From positions 30,614,228 through 30,678,227 of the forward strand of contig CM064424.1 in assembly GCA_032690845.1 (NCBI GenBank): 64,000 nucleotides of DNA, written 5' to 3'. Each line of letters opens with the position of its first letter. The stretch's first letter is position 1. The position numbers were made by a program, and so were the translations under genes. Shown piece after piece: positions 22,571 through 33,231 of the stretch. The DNA comes from Eleusine coracana subsp. coracana (lineage: Eukaryota > Streptophyta > Magnoliopsida > Poales > Poaceae). The notes beneath the pieces were generated by a model, which made no database searches, was not told the DNA's origin, and worked only from the letters and a program-made list of their open reading frames with translations.

Positions 22571-23404
22571 TGTCTAGTCGGTGATGTGCAAGGTTGCTCG
22601 GTGAAATCATAGGCACTAGGTGACAGTGGAGAAGCCAAGGAGCTATTCGGAGAAGCCGGGAAACAAAGTCAAGCGAGGACAAGGAGTTTTAGCTTCTGGA
22701 CGAAGTGACCGAATAGAGGGGTCAGAGGTGACTGGATTGTATGGTCACTCAGTGGGTTTGTCCGGAGCCTACAGCAAAAAAGCAGGGAAACTGCTAGAGT
22801 TGGAGGTTGTAGAGACCGGACGCTCAGGTCTACAAGTGACTCTGGGCAGCGAGGAAGCGAGCGCTGGAAATGTTTCTGGACTAGAGAGAAAAATAGAATG
22901 GATGGTTCGGTCAACTGACCGTATGGTCCGATCAGTACATGTTTTCAATATGGCAGAGCCGTTGGAGGTCAGGTGTGCAGTGACCGGACGGTCCGGTCAG
23001 GCAGTGACCAGACAGTCCGTTCAGTAGGCCCAGAAAGCCGATTTCATGGAGCAACGACTAGTTGGAGGTTGGAAGCCTATATAACTTCATTGCTGGGGTC
23101 TTTGTGACCACCCTTGGCCAGTGGAATACCTGAGAGCATTTGATAAGGTCCAAGAGGAAAAGAAGAGGGCACTAGGAAGAGATATTGCATATCTTGAGAG
23201 TGCTAGTGGAGAGTAACTTGAGTATCTTGCACATCTAAGGCTAGGGTGTCCTTGAGGGTGTGATCTAGGTTGTTACTCTTGGTCTATGGTGAGACTTAGA
23301 CTGGATAGGTGTCGGTGATCGAGCCTATCATGATTGGTTGTGAAGGCCATCACACGTTTGTACACGGTTTAAGCCCGCCGGTGAAAGGGGCATCGCTAGT
23401 TAGC
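22571..23404 (+). mobile_element. Sirevirus-like LTR remnant, right part
   Basis: This is the continuation of the LTR at 18037-18458. It contains repeated palindromic motifs of the type ACCGGACGGTCCGGT (22870-23030), then a TATA-like TATATAA at 23078-23084, so the orientation is +. Palindrome clusters of this kind are described for Sirevirus LTRs. It is cut at 23404 by the Athila-like LTR. An open frame at 22620-23027 runs through the repeats and is probably not a gene. Confidence 0.6.
22860..23030 (+). repeat. Palindrome cluster with GGTCCG core in U3
   Basis: Several copies of ACCGGACGGTCCGGT-like or CAGTGACCGGACG-like sequence occur upstream of the TATA motif at 23078. Each is an imperfect palindrome. 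They are probably promoter-proximal LTR motifs. Confidence 0.6.
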
Positions 23405-25293
23405 TATTGGCGACCGATAAAATCCAAAATCGGCCACCAACCGGTTGGGAAAATGCAAGGTAAAGACCAAAGTTCAATAAATATTTGCTTAAACTAATAA
23501 AAGTTCCACAAGTTTTGGTGAAAAATGTGTTTTCAGGCATAAGAGACCCAAAATGTGCAAAAACATTAAGAAACACTCCATCGGCCGATCACGACTGTGA
23601 AACAGCCGTTTTCACAGGCCGACACGGTCGTTTTCAGGCAGAAACCAGCCGATAGGGTCATAACCGGCTAAAATCAGGCACCCGGCTGGTTAAACAGGGT
23701 CACTTTCAAGCTGAAATTAGAAATCAGCCGGGTTTTCCAAAAATACTTCCCTATGATGGCGTTTCCTCCTCCCGGATTAAGGATGATGAAATATGACTAA
23801 GGAAGAGAAGGCCAAAAAGAAGCTTAACCAGGAGAAGTCAAGGGCGACCCAAAGGGAGTCGGCACCCGGCCCGGCTGCTGGCCGGCCTAGCCTGCCGCCA
23901 GGCCCCCTATGCCGCCCGGCCCGACCCAGGGAGGCTACCTGGGGCTGCTAGCCCATGAGGCCCAACACGCGTACCGGCCCCAAAATAGAGAATTCAGTGC
24001 GAACCGACCGAACAACCACCATCAAGATAAAATATGAGCCGACCAAAACGAGTTGGTCGGGAACCGACATGATGCCACGACCGCCCGGCCTGGGCTGCCG
24101 CCCGGTGCGCCGACTTTGGCCAACCGACCCTTCTTCACCTACAAATACCCCGTGGACCTATGGCACCTATAAATAGAGGGGGAGCTCGGCACAAGAAGCA
24201 AATCGGAAGCAAGAAAAATATCAAGGAGTTCATTTCCCACTACTTGTTCTAATTAGTAGAGTAGGTTAGTTAGTCGGGAGTTAGAGTCGAGTCAAGAGCA
24301 TCGTTTGGGATTCCGTAATTGTCCTGGAGTCTTGGTATGAGCTCTCTTGTATCTTTTCTCTTTATGTAAGACTTTTCCTTTATCAATATAAATATCTTTT
24401 CGATTATATCTTGTCTATCTTAATTTAGTCATTTTCCTTAAGTTACAATATTCGGGAAGAAACTTTGTTGCATAGTTCACGGGTTTCCTGGCTAGGATTT
24501 AATTAAGTTTAGTTCTTTTTGAACTTAGACTTGGTTATTTTGTGGCTATTATTCCGCTTGGCCAACAAAAGAATATCTAGTGAAGGCGTAGGCGTGGTGC
24601 CTAAGTTAACGCTAGCTGGATTTGCATTCGTCCCCACGGGCTGTGTGGTAGGAGGCAGGTGGTGACAACCCTTTCCATCCCTTTTTGTAATCTACCATGT
24701 TCGGGTCGTCTTAGTCAGGGTTGTCTAGCGATAGCGTACCCACTAGTAGAGAGGCTAGTTACCGGCCCATATTAGTGGAACGTTTTCGTGCCCTGAAGTG
24801 AGCTAACAGTTGAAAGACTTGAGGCTGTACCAAGAAATTGGTGTAAGCACTTGACCTGAATAACTAGGAGCTTGACGCTTGATTTAGATATAATTTGGAA
24901 TGATATATTTTTAGGAATTTTAGACATAGACTTGTTGTCCTCCCGGCTAGCTTAACCGATCTCTTTATTTATTTATTTATTTATTCTAGTGTGGATTTCT
25001 CCTGTGTTGCTACCCCCATATTATTATTGAACATCCTCACCCCCGTTATTGGTCAGTTGGTATAAACTATTGAAGTTATATCTTTGTCAAACCAAGATAA
25101 TCTTACGCCTAGCTTCCCTGTGGAAAATAAATACGATACCTTGGAATACTCCCGGGTGAAATGCTACAATGGTGTTCTATGCGCTTGTGGATTAATTCAT
25201 TTTATTCTTAAAGCATAACAAACGCCAACCATTATTTCTAGCATCGTACTAAGAATAGTCATATTCTTGATATGACATTAAGAAATACCAACA
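23405..25293 (+). repeat. C1 5' LTR
   Basis: The LTR starts TATTGGCG (altered from TGTTGGTG) and ends ACCAACA, 1889 bp. It is rich in GCCGCCCGGC-like runs at 23850-24110, just upstream of the TATA box. It aligns along its length with 31955-35395 once the nested solo LTR is removed. Confidence 0.88.
24168..24176 (+). promoter_or_regulatory. TATA box of the C1 LTR
   Basis: TATAAATAG is followed by AGGGGG. The same box and context occur at 32814-32822 in the middle LTR. Conservation between the two LTRs supports a promoter role. Confidence 0.75.
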
Positions 25294-25301
25294 AGCATTT
25301 C

Positions 25302-25318
25302 TGGCGCCGTTGCCGGGA
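25302..25318 (+). other. Primer binding site of C1 (Asp-tRNA type)
   Basis: TGGCGCCGTTGCCGGGA lies eight bases after the LTR end. This is the Asp-tRNA-type site used by Athila and related plant gypsy elements. The same site occurs at 35404. Confidence 0.9.
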
Positions 25319-25434
25319 AAGCAATAGGCTAAGATTTTCGGAAATTTAACATTGATATTTCTATCAAGAGGTTACCGCTTTCCTCTACGGGCTTACCGTT
25401 GTTCTATTTATTTGTGGTGTAAACAGGACACTTT

Positions 25435-26700
25435 ATGACTAGTTTCGACCTACCAGACAACTACCACAATGATCTGGAGGGTTTGTTGAGGAGAGTGCGT
25501 CAACGACTCACCCCTCCTCGACCTAGACTTGATCTTGAAGCACCTCTGATCTCACCAGCTCAACAGCAAGATCCTTCTACGTCCGCTCAACCAATCATGG
25601 ATAAGAAGACAATTCGTGACTACTCCGCCCCATCTGCAGACAACATTCGCACCGGTCCGAACCCGAACATGGGAAACGGAAGCTATGAGCTGAAGCCAAT
25701 CAACATGGTTCTGGTCAGTCCTTTTTGTGGCAAGGCATTAGAGGATGCAAATGCTCCCCTCCAATAGTTCTTGGCGGTGTGCAGCACCTTCACCATGAGG
25801 GACATGACCCTTGAATCCATCCGCCTTTGCTTTTTCCCATTATTACTCTTGGGTAAGGCCAAGTAGTGGTTCTACAACAATCAGGAAGAACTCACCACAC
25901 GGGACAAGTGCTCCAACGCCTTCCTTGTTAGGTTCCTTCTATAGGGCAAAACTAACGCCCTGCAGAACAAAATTTCAAGCTTTCAACAGCTAACCGATGA
26001 AAGCATCCCTAAGGCATGGGAACGCTTCCAATAATACACCACAACATGCCCACATCATGGAATGTAAGATTGGTTGATGATCCAAAGCTTTTACCACGGG
26101 CTCAACGGCCCCGCTCGTGAACACCTAGATGCAGCCACTGGAGGCTCTTTCTTCTCCCTGAAGGTCAAGGAAGCTCAAACTCTCATAGAAAAGATGGTCA
26201 CCATCTATAGTGGCTATGATGAGAGGCAAAGCCAACAGCAGCCCAAGATGAGGGGAGTCCACCAAGTTGATGGCATTGACATGCTAGCAATCAAGATGGA
26301 TCAACTCTTGAAGAAAATGGATTCACCACAGACTGTCCAGTCCTTAGACTCTCGCATGACTTGCAAAGTCTATAGCAATATTGGACATATGGGAAGCCGC
26401 TGTCCAGAGACTCAGGAGGAAGAAGTAAACTACCTCAACAACAACAACAACAACAACAACAACAACGGGTTTAGGCCCCATACAAACAACTTTGGATGGG
26501 AGTCCAAGCCAAACCTCTCCTTTGATAATAACACGGGTAATTCTGGAAACTTCACTCGTAATGAATCTTCCTTCCGTGATCTTGTTTTAGGAGAATCCAA
26601 AATTAATGAAAGTATTAGTAGGAAATTTATTGCTACTGATAAAGTCCTAGAAAGCATAGATTCTCGTATGGAAGCCTTCAATACCTCCCTGCAAAACTAG
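25435..26700 (+). pseudogene. C1 gag with several stops
   Basis: The frame opens at MTSFDLPDNYHND and runs into a gag domain (KPINMVLVSPFCGK, then LTTRDKCSNAFL and QNKISSFQQLTDES). In-frame stops occur at 25765 and 25864, each TAG where CAG (Q) is expected, and further stops lie near 25936, 26032 and 26062. The domain continues at 26074 (IQSFYHGLNGPAREHLDAATGG). A zinc knuckle near 26358-26405 is altered: the second Cys of CX2C is Tyr (CKVYSNIGHMGSRC). An (AAC)n run at about 26438-26466 encodes poly-Asn. The protein is the particle-forming Gag; this copy is dead. Confidence 0.82.
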
Positions 26701-27883
26701 CTTAGTCATAATAAATGTTAGAAACACAAATTGCACAGCTGGTCGCCTCTATTGTTAATCCTAACTCTAGCAAGCTCCCCGGTCAGCCGAAAGTTAGCCC
26801 CAAGGAAAATGTTAATGCTGTCACAACTAGAGGCGGAAAATCCACACAGGATCCGCCAAATCCTAACAATGCAGGGAAGACCAGGGAAACCGATGAAGAG
26901 TCAGAACGGGAGGAGGAAAATGAAGTTGAGGAGACAAAGGCCCCTCCCAAGAAGGCACCAGATGAGTTCTATGATACGCATGTGCTGCCCTTTCTCTCTC
27001 GCTAGAGGAAGCCAACTGTGCACGAGCAATTCAGGAAGTTTGTGGAGGTAATAAAGAAATTATATGTCAACATACCTCTACTTGATACTATGCAGGTTCC
27101 CACCTACTCCAAGTACCTAAAGGACATCCTCAACAACAAACGCCCAATACCATCCACCGAGGTTGTCAAATTAACAGAAGAATGCAGTGCCGCCATCTTA
27201 AACTCCCTCCCAGAAAAGAACCGAGATCCAGGATGTCTAACCATCCCATGTTCTATCGAGATGCAACACTTCAACAACGCCCTCTGTGATCTTGGGGCAA
27301 ACGTGAGCGTCATGCCGAAGGTGGTATATGAAAAACTTGATGTCAATTCATTATCCCCTACAGCAATGTGCTTGCAGCTTGCTGACCAATCGGTCTGTTA
27401 CCTGGAGGATATCACGGAGGACGTACCCGTAAAGATAAGGAATTGTCTCGTTCCTCTCGACTTTGTGGTGCTGGTTATGGAGGCCGATGTAAAGACGCCT
27501 CTTATACTAGGACGGCCATTCCTCAGCACCGCAAACGCCAACATTGATGTGGGGCTGGAGAAATCCACCTTAACATTAATGGGAACAAAGAAAAGTTTGC
27601 CTTCAAGCCTCGAACGGAACAATGCAATCAGGTACGCATCTTTTATGGTAAGAACTCTACCACCGTGCAGAAAATTGAGGTGTACCCAATCCCGCAAAAA
27701 ATGGGTGCACCTGTGGTAAAAGTGAAAAGCACACCACCGCTGCCCAAGGAGAAGAACGAGCCGCAGGAAATGAAGAAAAAGGTCCCCGCCAAGCCAAAGA
27801 AGATCAAACAAGTATGGAGAAAGAAGGAAGTTGCACCGATCGTGGAAGATTCTCCATCCATGAAGGGCACCACGAAAAATTGA
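26701..27883 (+). pseudogene. C1 protease region
   Basis: After a spacer (TTRGGKSTQDPPN, then an E-rich stretch) the frame continues through KYLKDILNNKRPIP to the aspartic protease. LCDLGANVSVMP lies near 27280-27315, with D retained and L in place of the usual S or T (D-L-G). TPLILGRPFLSTANANID follows near 27498. A stop separates 27005 from 27018, and a frameshift lies near 27640. A basic K and P rich tail ends at a TGA at about 27881. RT should come next in a full element but does not. Confidence 0.82.
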
Positions 27884-29235
27884 ACGTGGAGAACATCTTG
27901 TTCAAGACAGAAAATCCAGACCCTCATCGGGAGGTAAACCGATATTTATCCCCTTTTTCTTTGTTTATTTCATTAGTTTGATTTTTCCTTAACCATTAAA
28001 TTAGGCTAAAAAAATTATGTTGTGATGACTCGGCCAAATTTGCCGGCCGGGAGGTCAAATTTCATGAAAAATGACTATCCAGGTGATGATTTAATCACCC
28101 AACCCGGCTCATCGGATTTCAGCACCCCGGAGGTCATATTTCATGAGAAATGAGCACCTGGCTAGGTAATTTTTTAGAAACCAGAATCAATCAAATTTTA
28201 GCACCCGGGAGGTCATATGTGGCGAAATATGATCACCCGGCTAGGTAATTTTGAGCCACCTAACCTGAAATAACCCAGTCCAGTTTAAGCACCCTAGGGG
28301 GCCATTTTTCATGTAAAACGACCACCTGACTGGGTAATTTTGGTGTCGCCCGACCACGTCTGCCACCCGGTAGACCATGCCGCCCGGCCAAGCTTTTTCT
28401 TGGATTCTTGGCTCTTTTACTGCATAAATCATGGCCATGAGTGGTAGAGGTGTGGCCAGCTTTTCCTTTTTGCAAAATGCTTAGCAAAAGTCCCCACCAT
28501 GAGTAAAAGCAAGAGAAGGAGAGCCGTCCATGTCACCTCACTCTTTCACCACCACACCCACCTACCATCCTATTCCCTAGGCCTCATGAGTGGCATGATA
28601 TTCATTGCAAACATACAACTTTGGCCATCCCATCACTCTATCCTTGCTCCCTACACTCTCAACACAATTCTGGACAAAGTGAGCATGGGAATCACATGGC
28701 GCATGGACCTAGCCACATCCCATCACCACCAATGCAATAATGAAGCAAGTGGAGGAAAAAGCCATGCCGGGTGGCATGGGCTGCCGCCGCCTGGCCTGGC
28801 ATTTTTGCCCCATGACTCCCCCTCAAGCCTATAAATACCGGGTGCCCTCTCACTTGTTTCTCCACCACAATTTTTTTAGCCGAAACATTCATTTCTCCCT
28901 CACAACTCTCTCCCTTTCTCACTCCACTAGTTTGCTTAGCAAGTGCACTCTCCACTTAGGGATAAAAGTGTGCTACAATAAAACCAACTAGCGGAAATTT
29001 CGCTTTGTCTCTTGCATGTTTTTGGACTACTAACCGGATGACTAACCACTAACCATTATTATCATATTGTCCTTTGGGTATCGTGTCCAAGTAACCTTGC
29101 TGCAGGAATGGCAAACATCTTGAGTGGCCTCTACACCAAGTTCAGCACCAGCAGCTCAAGCCATGGGAGGCGCACACCAATTGAGCACTCAGAAGCTGAA
29201 CACTTAGGAATGCTCTGAGTTACCACTCAGAAACA
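27884..29235 (+). other. C1 region where pol should be: repeats and non-coding DNA
   Basis: About 1.35 kb without an RT, RNase H or integrase motif on either strand. At 28020-28345 imperfect units recur (see the repeat entry). The rest includes CT-rich sequence near 28870-28930. The same stretch exists in C2 (36000-37100), so pol loss is a family feature and not private to C1. Confidence 0.75.
28020..28345 (+). repeat. Imperfect tandem repeats after the C1 protease
   Basis: Three to four units of roughly 70-100 bp share the phrase CCGGGAGGTCA, then TTTCATGAAAAATGA, then CACCCGGCTAGGTAATTTT or close variants. Related units are at about 36170-36330 in C2. Each unit contains a short inverted part around the ATG-rich segment. 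Confidence 0.65.
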
Positions 29236-30593
29236 ATGTCCATATCCGGTGCTTCAACCGTGGCAAGTGTACAAGATGAAGGATTCGAGAAATTCATGGA
29301 GAGTGAAGAAAACATGGTGATCAACGACTTCAACAAGCCAAGCAAGTTCACTGCCATTCGAGACCGGGCGTTCACGACCATGTGCAAGTTCGACCACAAC
29401 TTCCTCGAGCGAATTGGCATCCTCGCTGATTTTGAGTATGCACTCAACACGGCCGGATGGTATGATTTCTACAACCTTAATGAGTACAGTTTTAAATGGC
29501 TTACTATCAAATTCCTTTGCAGTTGAAAGTTCATACTCATGAATTAAAAAAAATAGGCACCCTCTATGAATTTCGTCTTTTTGGTGAAACCTATGAACGG
29601 CCTTTAAAAGAAATTAGCACTTATCTTGGTTTTGATCGGAAGGCCGCTTTAGACATTGATAGACTTAAAGGTTTCACACCACAAGGACTTCGGGCCAAGA
29701 TAGGAAATCCCGTTACGGGGCAAGAACGCACTAGTGGCATTCACAACCCCTCGCTCTGTATAATTCACCGTTTTATCACTCACTTCTTAACCCCTCGGGG
29801 TGATGTACATTCGGTGAATAGTTTGGATAAAGCCTATCTTCATGCTATAATCAAAAAGATTAAAACAAACCACACATTTTTCCTCATCAACCATTGGCTC
29901 ACTTTAGCATTCAAACAACAAGGACCCATCTCTTTTACCCCTTTTGTCACTACAATTCCTAGGAAGGTTCGTGCGCTTCACCGAGCTAGAATAGATCGTC
30001 TCCCTAATGCACCTTTGTTAGGAGAAGATCGTTTCTTGAAAGCGCACATACTGAGAGAAGAAAACAATAGATACTTCATGCTTTATCCGGGGTATGACAA
30101 AGAGATTGAATTGCCTAACCCCCAGCTCACTATTATTGGTAAAAGAAACTTTTTGTATAAATTGCAAGCTTCTGTGCAGCGTGCACAATATAATGTTGTA
30201 GGGGATAGGCCAATAACAAAAACTAGAGCACAACTCTGTCGAGAAGAGCAGCAACACGAAACAACGATGAACACACCTCAAACGGGTGAATCAGGAGGTC
30301 CCCAATGCAATTGGGAGCAGCCACAATTCCCCGGTTTTGCGAGTTCATCAATCTACACCACTTCCTCCCATGATAACTATGAGCCTTACGGGATGGGTAG
30401 TTACCATCAACCCCATGGAGGCATAGGCACTTCTCGTTCTGCCAGATTCACATCATACAACTATTTAGAGTTGCAAGAAGACATGCAATACTTGGCTGCC
30501 AATGCTTATGAAACCAACGTACAAAATCAAGAAATACAAGCCGCCATGAGGAGGGAACAAGAATGGCAGCTGCAAATGTCAGAACAACTTTAG
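29236..30593 (+). pseudogene. C1 extra ORF of Athila-like type, function unknown
   Basis: The ORF starts MSISGASTVASVQDEGFEKF and would encode about 450 residues. It switches frame once near 29520, where the frame of 29236 stops at 29524 and the product continues in the frame of 29496 (LKVHTHELKKIGTLYEFRLF). Features are a central conserved-looking block (HRFITHFLTPRGDVHSVNSL) and a C-terminal part rich in Q, E and Y. I see no zinc finger, protease or polymerase motif and no clear membrane segment. Athila elements are known for an additional ORF between pol and the 3' LTR, sometimes proposed to be env-like, and the position fits. The assignment is by position and general likeness only. In C2 nearly all of it is deleted. 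Confidence 0.6.
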
Positions 30594-31954
30594 ACAAACA
30601 TCTCCATGATGGACCAACTGTTCGGCCACTTCAACATCGAGTATCAACCGCCATAGTAAAAGCCATCTAAGCTTAAGTCTTGCAAAGACCTAAGCTTGGG
30701 GAGGTACCCAAACCAAGGTGCACCACTTGTTCTGTCCTCTCTCCCTCTTTCCCTAGTTAAGTTGTTCTTATTTTTAGAAAATTTAAGAAAACCTAAAAAG
30801 ATTTTTTAGTTTTCAAAGAAAAACCATAAAAATTTGCATAACCAAAAAGAACAAAAATATTTCCCTTTACAAATAAAATTTGTGAACTTGGTCTCCATCT
30901 TGTCTATGGAAATGATGAATAGTTGCTCTATTTGCTCTCTTTGAATCTCTAGTATACAACCTCTACTCCTCATTTTCGTGGGTAATGGTAGACTGACATG
31001 CTGATAACACTAGTCTCTCTATGTTTTAGTGGGTGCAAAATGGCTAATAAACACCAAGTCTAGTTGTTGGAGCTTATGATATGGTATGTTTTGGATGAGT
31101 CTATTATCTCTTTATGATTAGAGTCCCATGATTTCTTTCAAAACTATGCCATTTATGCATGCATTGAGTTTAGTTAGGATTTAATCCTTATGAGGGACCT
31201 GAACTTTCAAAGCCAATCATTTTCCATTGCATTATCCTTGAGTTCTCAAATTAATCATGCTTGGTTATGCGGTTTCCACATTGGAAGCACTCATCCATTT
31301 CACCAAGCATGCCAACAAAAAATCCTCCTTTTTGCGAGCCTTTGATCCTATTAAAAGATTCTGGTCCTTCCAATTGCTCAGAAAAAGTTTGCAAAAATAT
31401 TTGAACCATTGAATTAGCTTCTTTACACCATGAGAGCTGGAAGAAAGAAGTAAAAAAATCAGCTCTCATGGATGTGATACATCAAAAAGCTTCAAGGTTC
31501 ACACAAAAACAAAAGTAATGAGCAAAAATAAAGGACCATCTTTTGTCTCTAGCAAAAAATTGTAGTCTTCGGGATAAATATGCACCCAAGACCTTTGCAA
31601 TTGTGCTAGCCCAATCCTTCGTGTGAGTCCATTCTCTCCATCTCCCTTGGACATTATTTCTAAATGATTGGAATAAGGAAGTGCAATGTCTTTCACTAGG
31701 ATCATCTCTTAGCCTAACAATATATGCATGCTAAATGTAACATCCTACCAAGCCCCACATGTTTAAGACAAACTCTTAGAAGGTAGAATAAACATTTGGT
31801 AAGGAAATACACCCTTTGAGAGATGAGAGCCACAGTAGGAGATTGCAGCAAGAGGAAAGTTTTTTTTCCAATATTATGCAGCAATATAAAAACTTTGGAC
31901 TCATGATTGAATAGGAGATTGCATGACAAAGTCTGAACTAGCTGTTCTAGACTT
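30594..31954 (+). other. C1 3' non-coding region
   Basis: This 1.36-kb stretch has a purine-tract-like AAGCTTGGGGAGGT at about 30693. The same motif sits directly before the 3' LTR of C2 (38928-38940). No such tract precedes the LTR at 31955 here, so the true priming tract of C1 seems to be lost or altered. No coding domain was found. Confidence 0.65.
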
Positions 31955-33231
31955 TGTTGGTGGCCCATAAAACCCAATATCGGCCACCAACCGGTCGGGA
32001 AATACAAGGTAAAGACCAAAGTTTCGTTAATATTTGTTTAAACTAATAAAGTTCCACGAGTTTTGGTGAAATATGTGTTTGCAGGGTCAAAAGGGCTAAA
32101 ATCATGTAAAAACATGAAGAAACACCCTGTCGGCCAATTCTGCCTTAAAACAGCAGACCGACAGGGTCATATGAGGCTGAAATCAGGGCCCGGCAGGATC
32201 GTGATGGCTGAAATCCGAACCCAGCCGACAGGGTCATATCAGGCTGAAATTAGCCACCCGATGGGTCAAAACAGAGTCGTCATGAGGCTAACCATCCGAC
32301 CCAGCCGACCCTGCAAAACACTCCAAAATGAAGCCGTTTTCCATTTCCGGACTAAGGAGGGTAAAAAGTAGAGAAATAAAGGAGGAATTCATGTGGCACA
32401 ACATGGACAAGTCAAGACATGACCCGGGGGGGGGGGGGGGTCGGCACCAAAGATGGGCTGCTGCCCGGCACAGGCCACCGCCGGGCCTGGCTTCCCACCC
32501 GGCACAGGACATCGCCTGGCCTAGGTTGGCCACCCAGGGTTGCCAGCCCATGAGGCCCACAACTCCTACCGACCCCAAAACGGAGATTTCGGTGGAAACC
32601 GATCAAGTAACCGCCATCGGGACAAGATCTAAGACGTCCAAAGAAAGTCGGTTGGAAACTGACCAAATCCAGTGGCCACCCGGCCTGGTCTACCGCCCGA
32701 CGAAGCATGCCGCCCGGCACACGTGGCCACCCGGCGTGGCCCGCCGCCCGACAGGGGAATTTTTGCCCATCGACTCTCCTCCACCTTGAAGTACCCGCCA
32801 AGTATCCGCCACCTATAAATAGAGGGGGAATTCGGCAGAAAAGGAGAATCAAGCAACTCATCAAGGAGTCTATTTCCCACTACTTGAGTCACCATGTAGA
32901 ATAGGTTAGTCAGTCGAGAGTTAGAGTCTAGTCGAAAGCATCGCTCGGGATTCCGGAAGTCGTCTCAGAGTCTTGGTATGAGCTCTCTTGTATCTTTTCT
33001 CTTTTTGTTAGACTTATCCCTTATCAATATAATTATCTTTTCCTTTATATCTTGTCAAGTATTTCTCCTTACTTAGTCAATTTCCTCAAGTTACAATTAT
33101 CGGGAATGAACTTTGAAGCATAATTTACGGGATTCCTGTCTAGGATTTAATTAAGTTTAGTTCTTGAATAGGACTTAGACTTGGATATTTCCTGGCTATT
33201 TTTCCGCTTGATCAACGAAAGAATATCTAGT

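Noticed and set aside
22620..23027. A 135-codon open frame
   Set aside because: It runs through the palindrome cluster of a Sirevirus-like LTR and consists largely of repeat translation.
26438..26466. An independent microsatellite locus
   Set aside because: The AAC run is in frame in C1 gag and encodes poly-Asn, like the Asn-rich linkers in elements A and B.
28020..28345. A CRISPR-like repeat array
   Set aside because: The units are imperfect, few and of unequal spacing, in a plant retrotransposon context.
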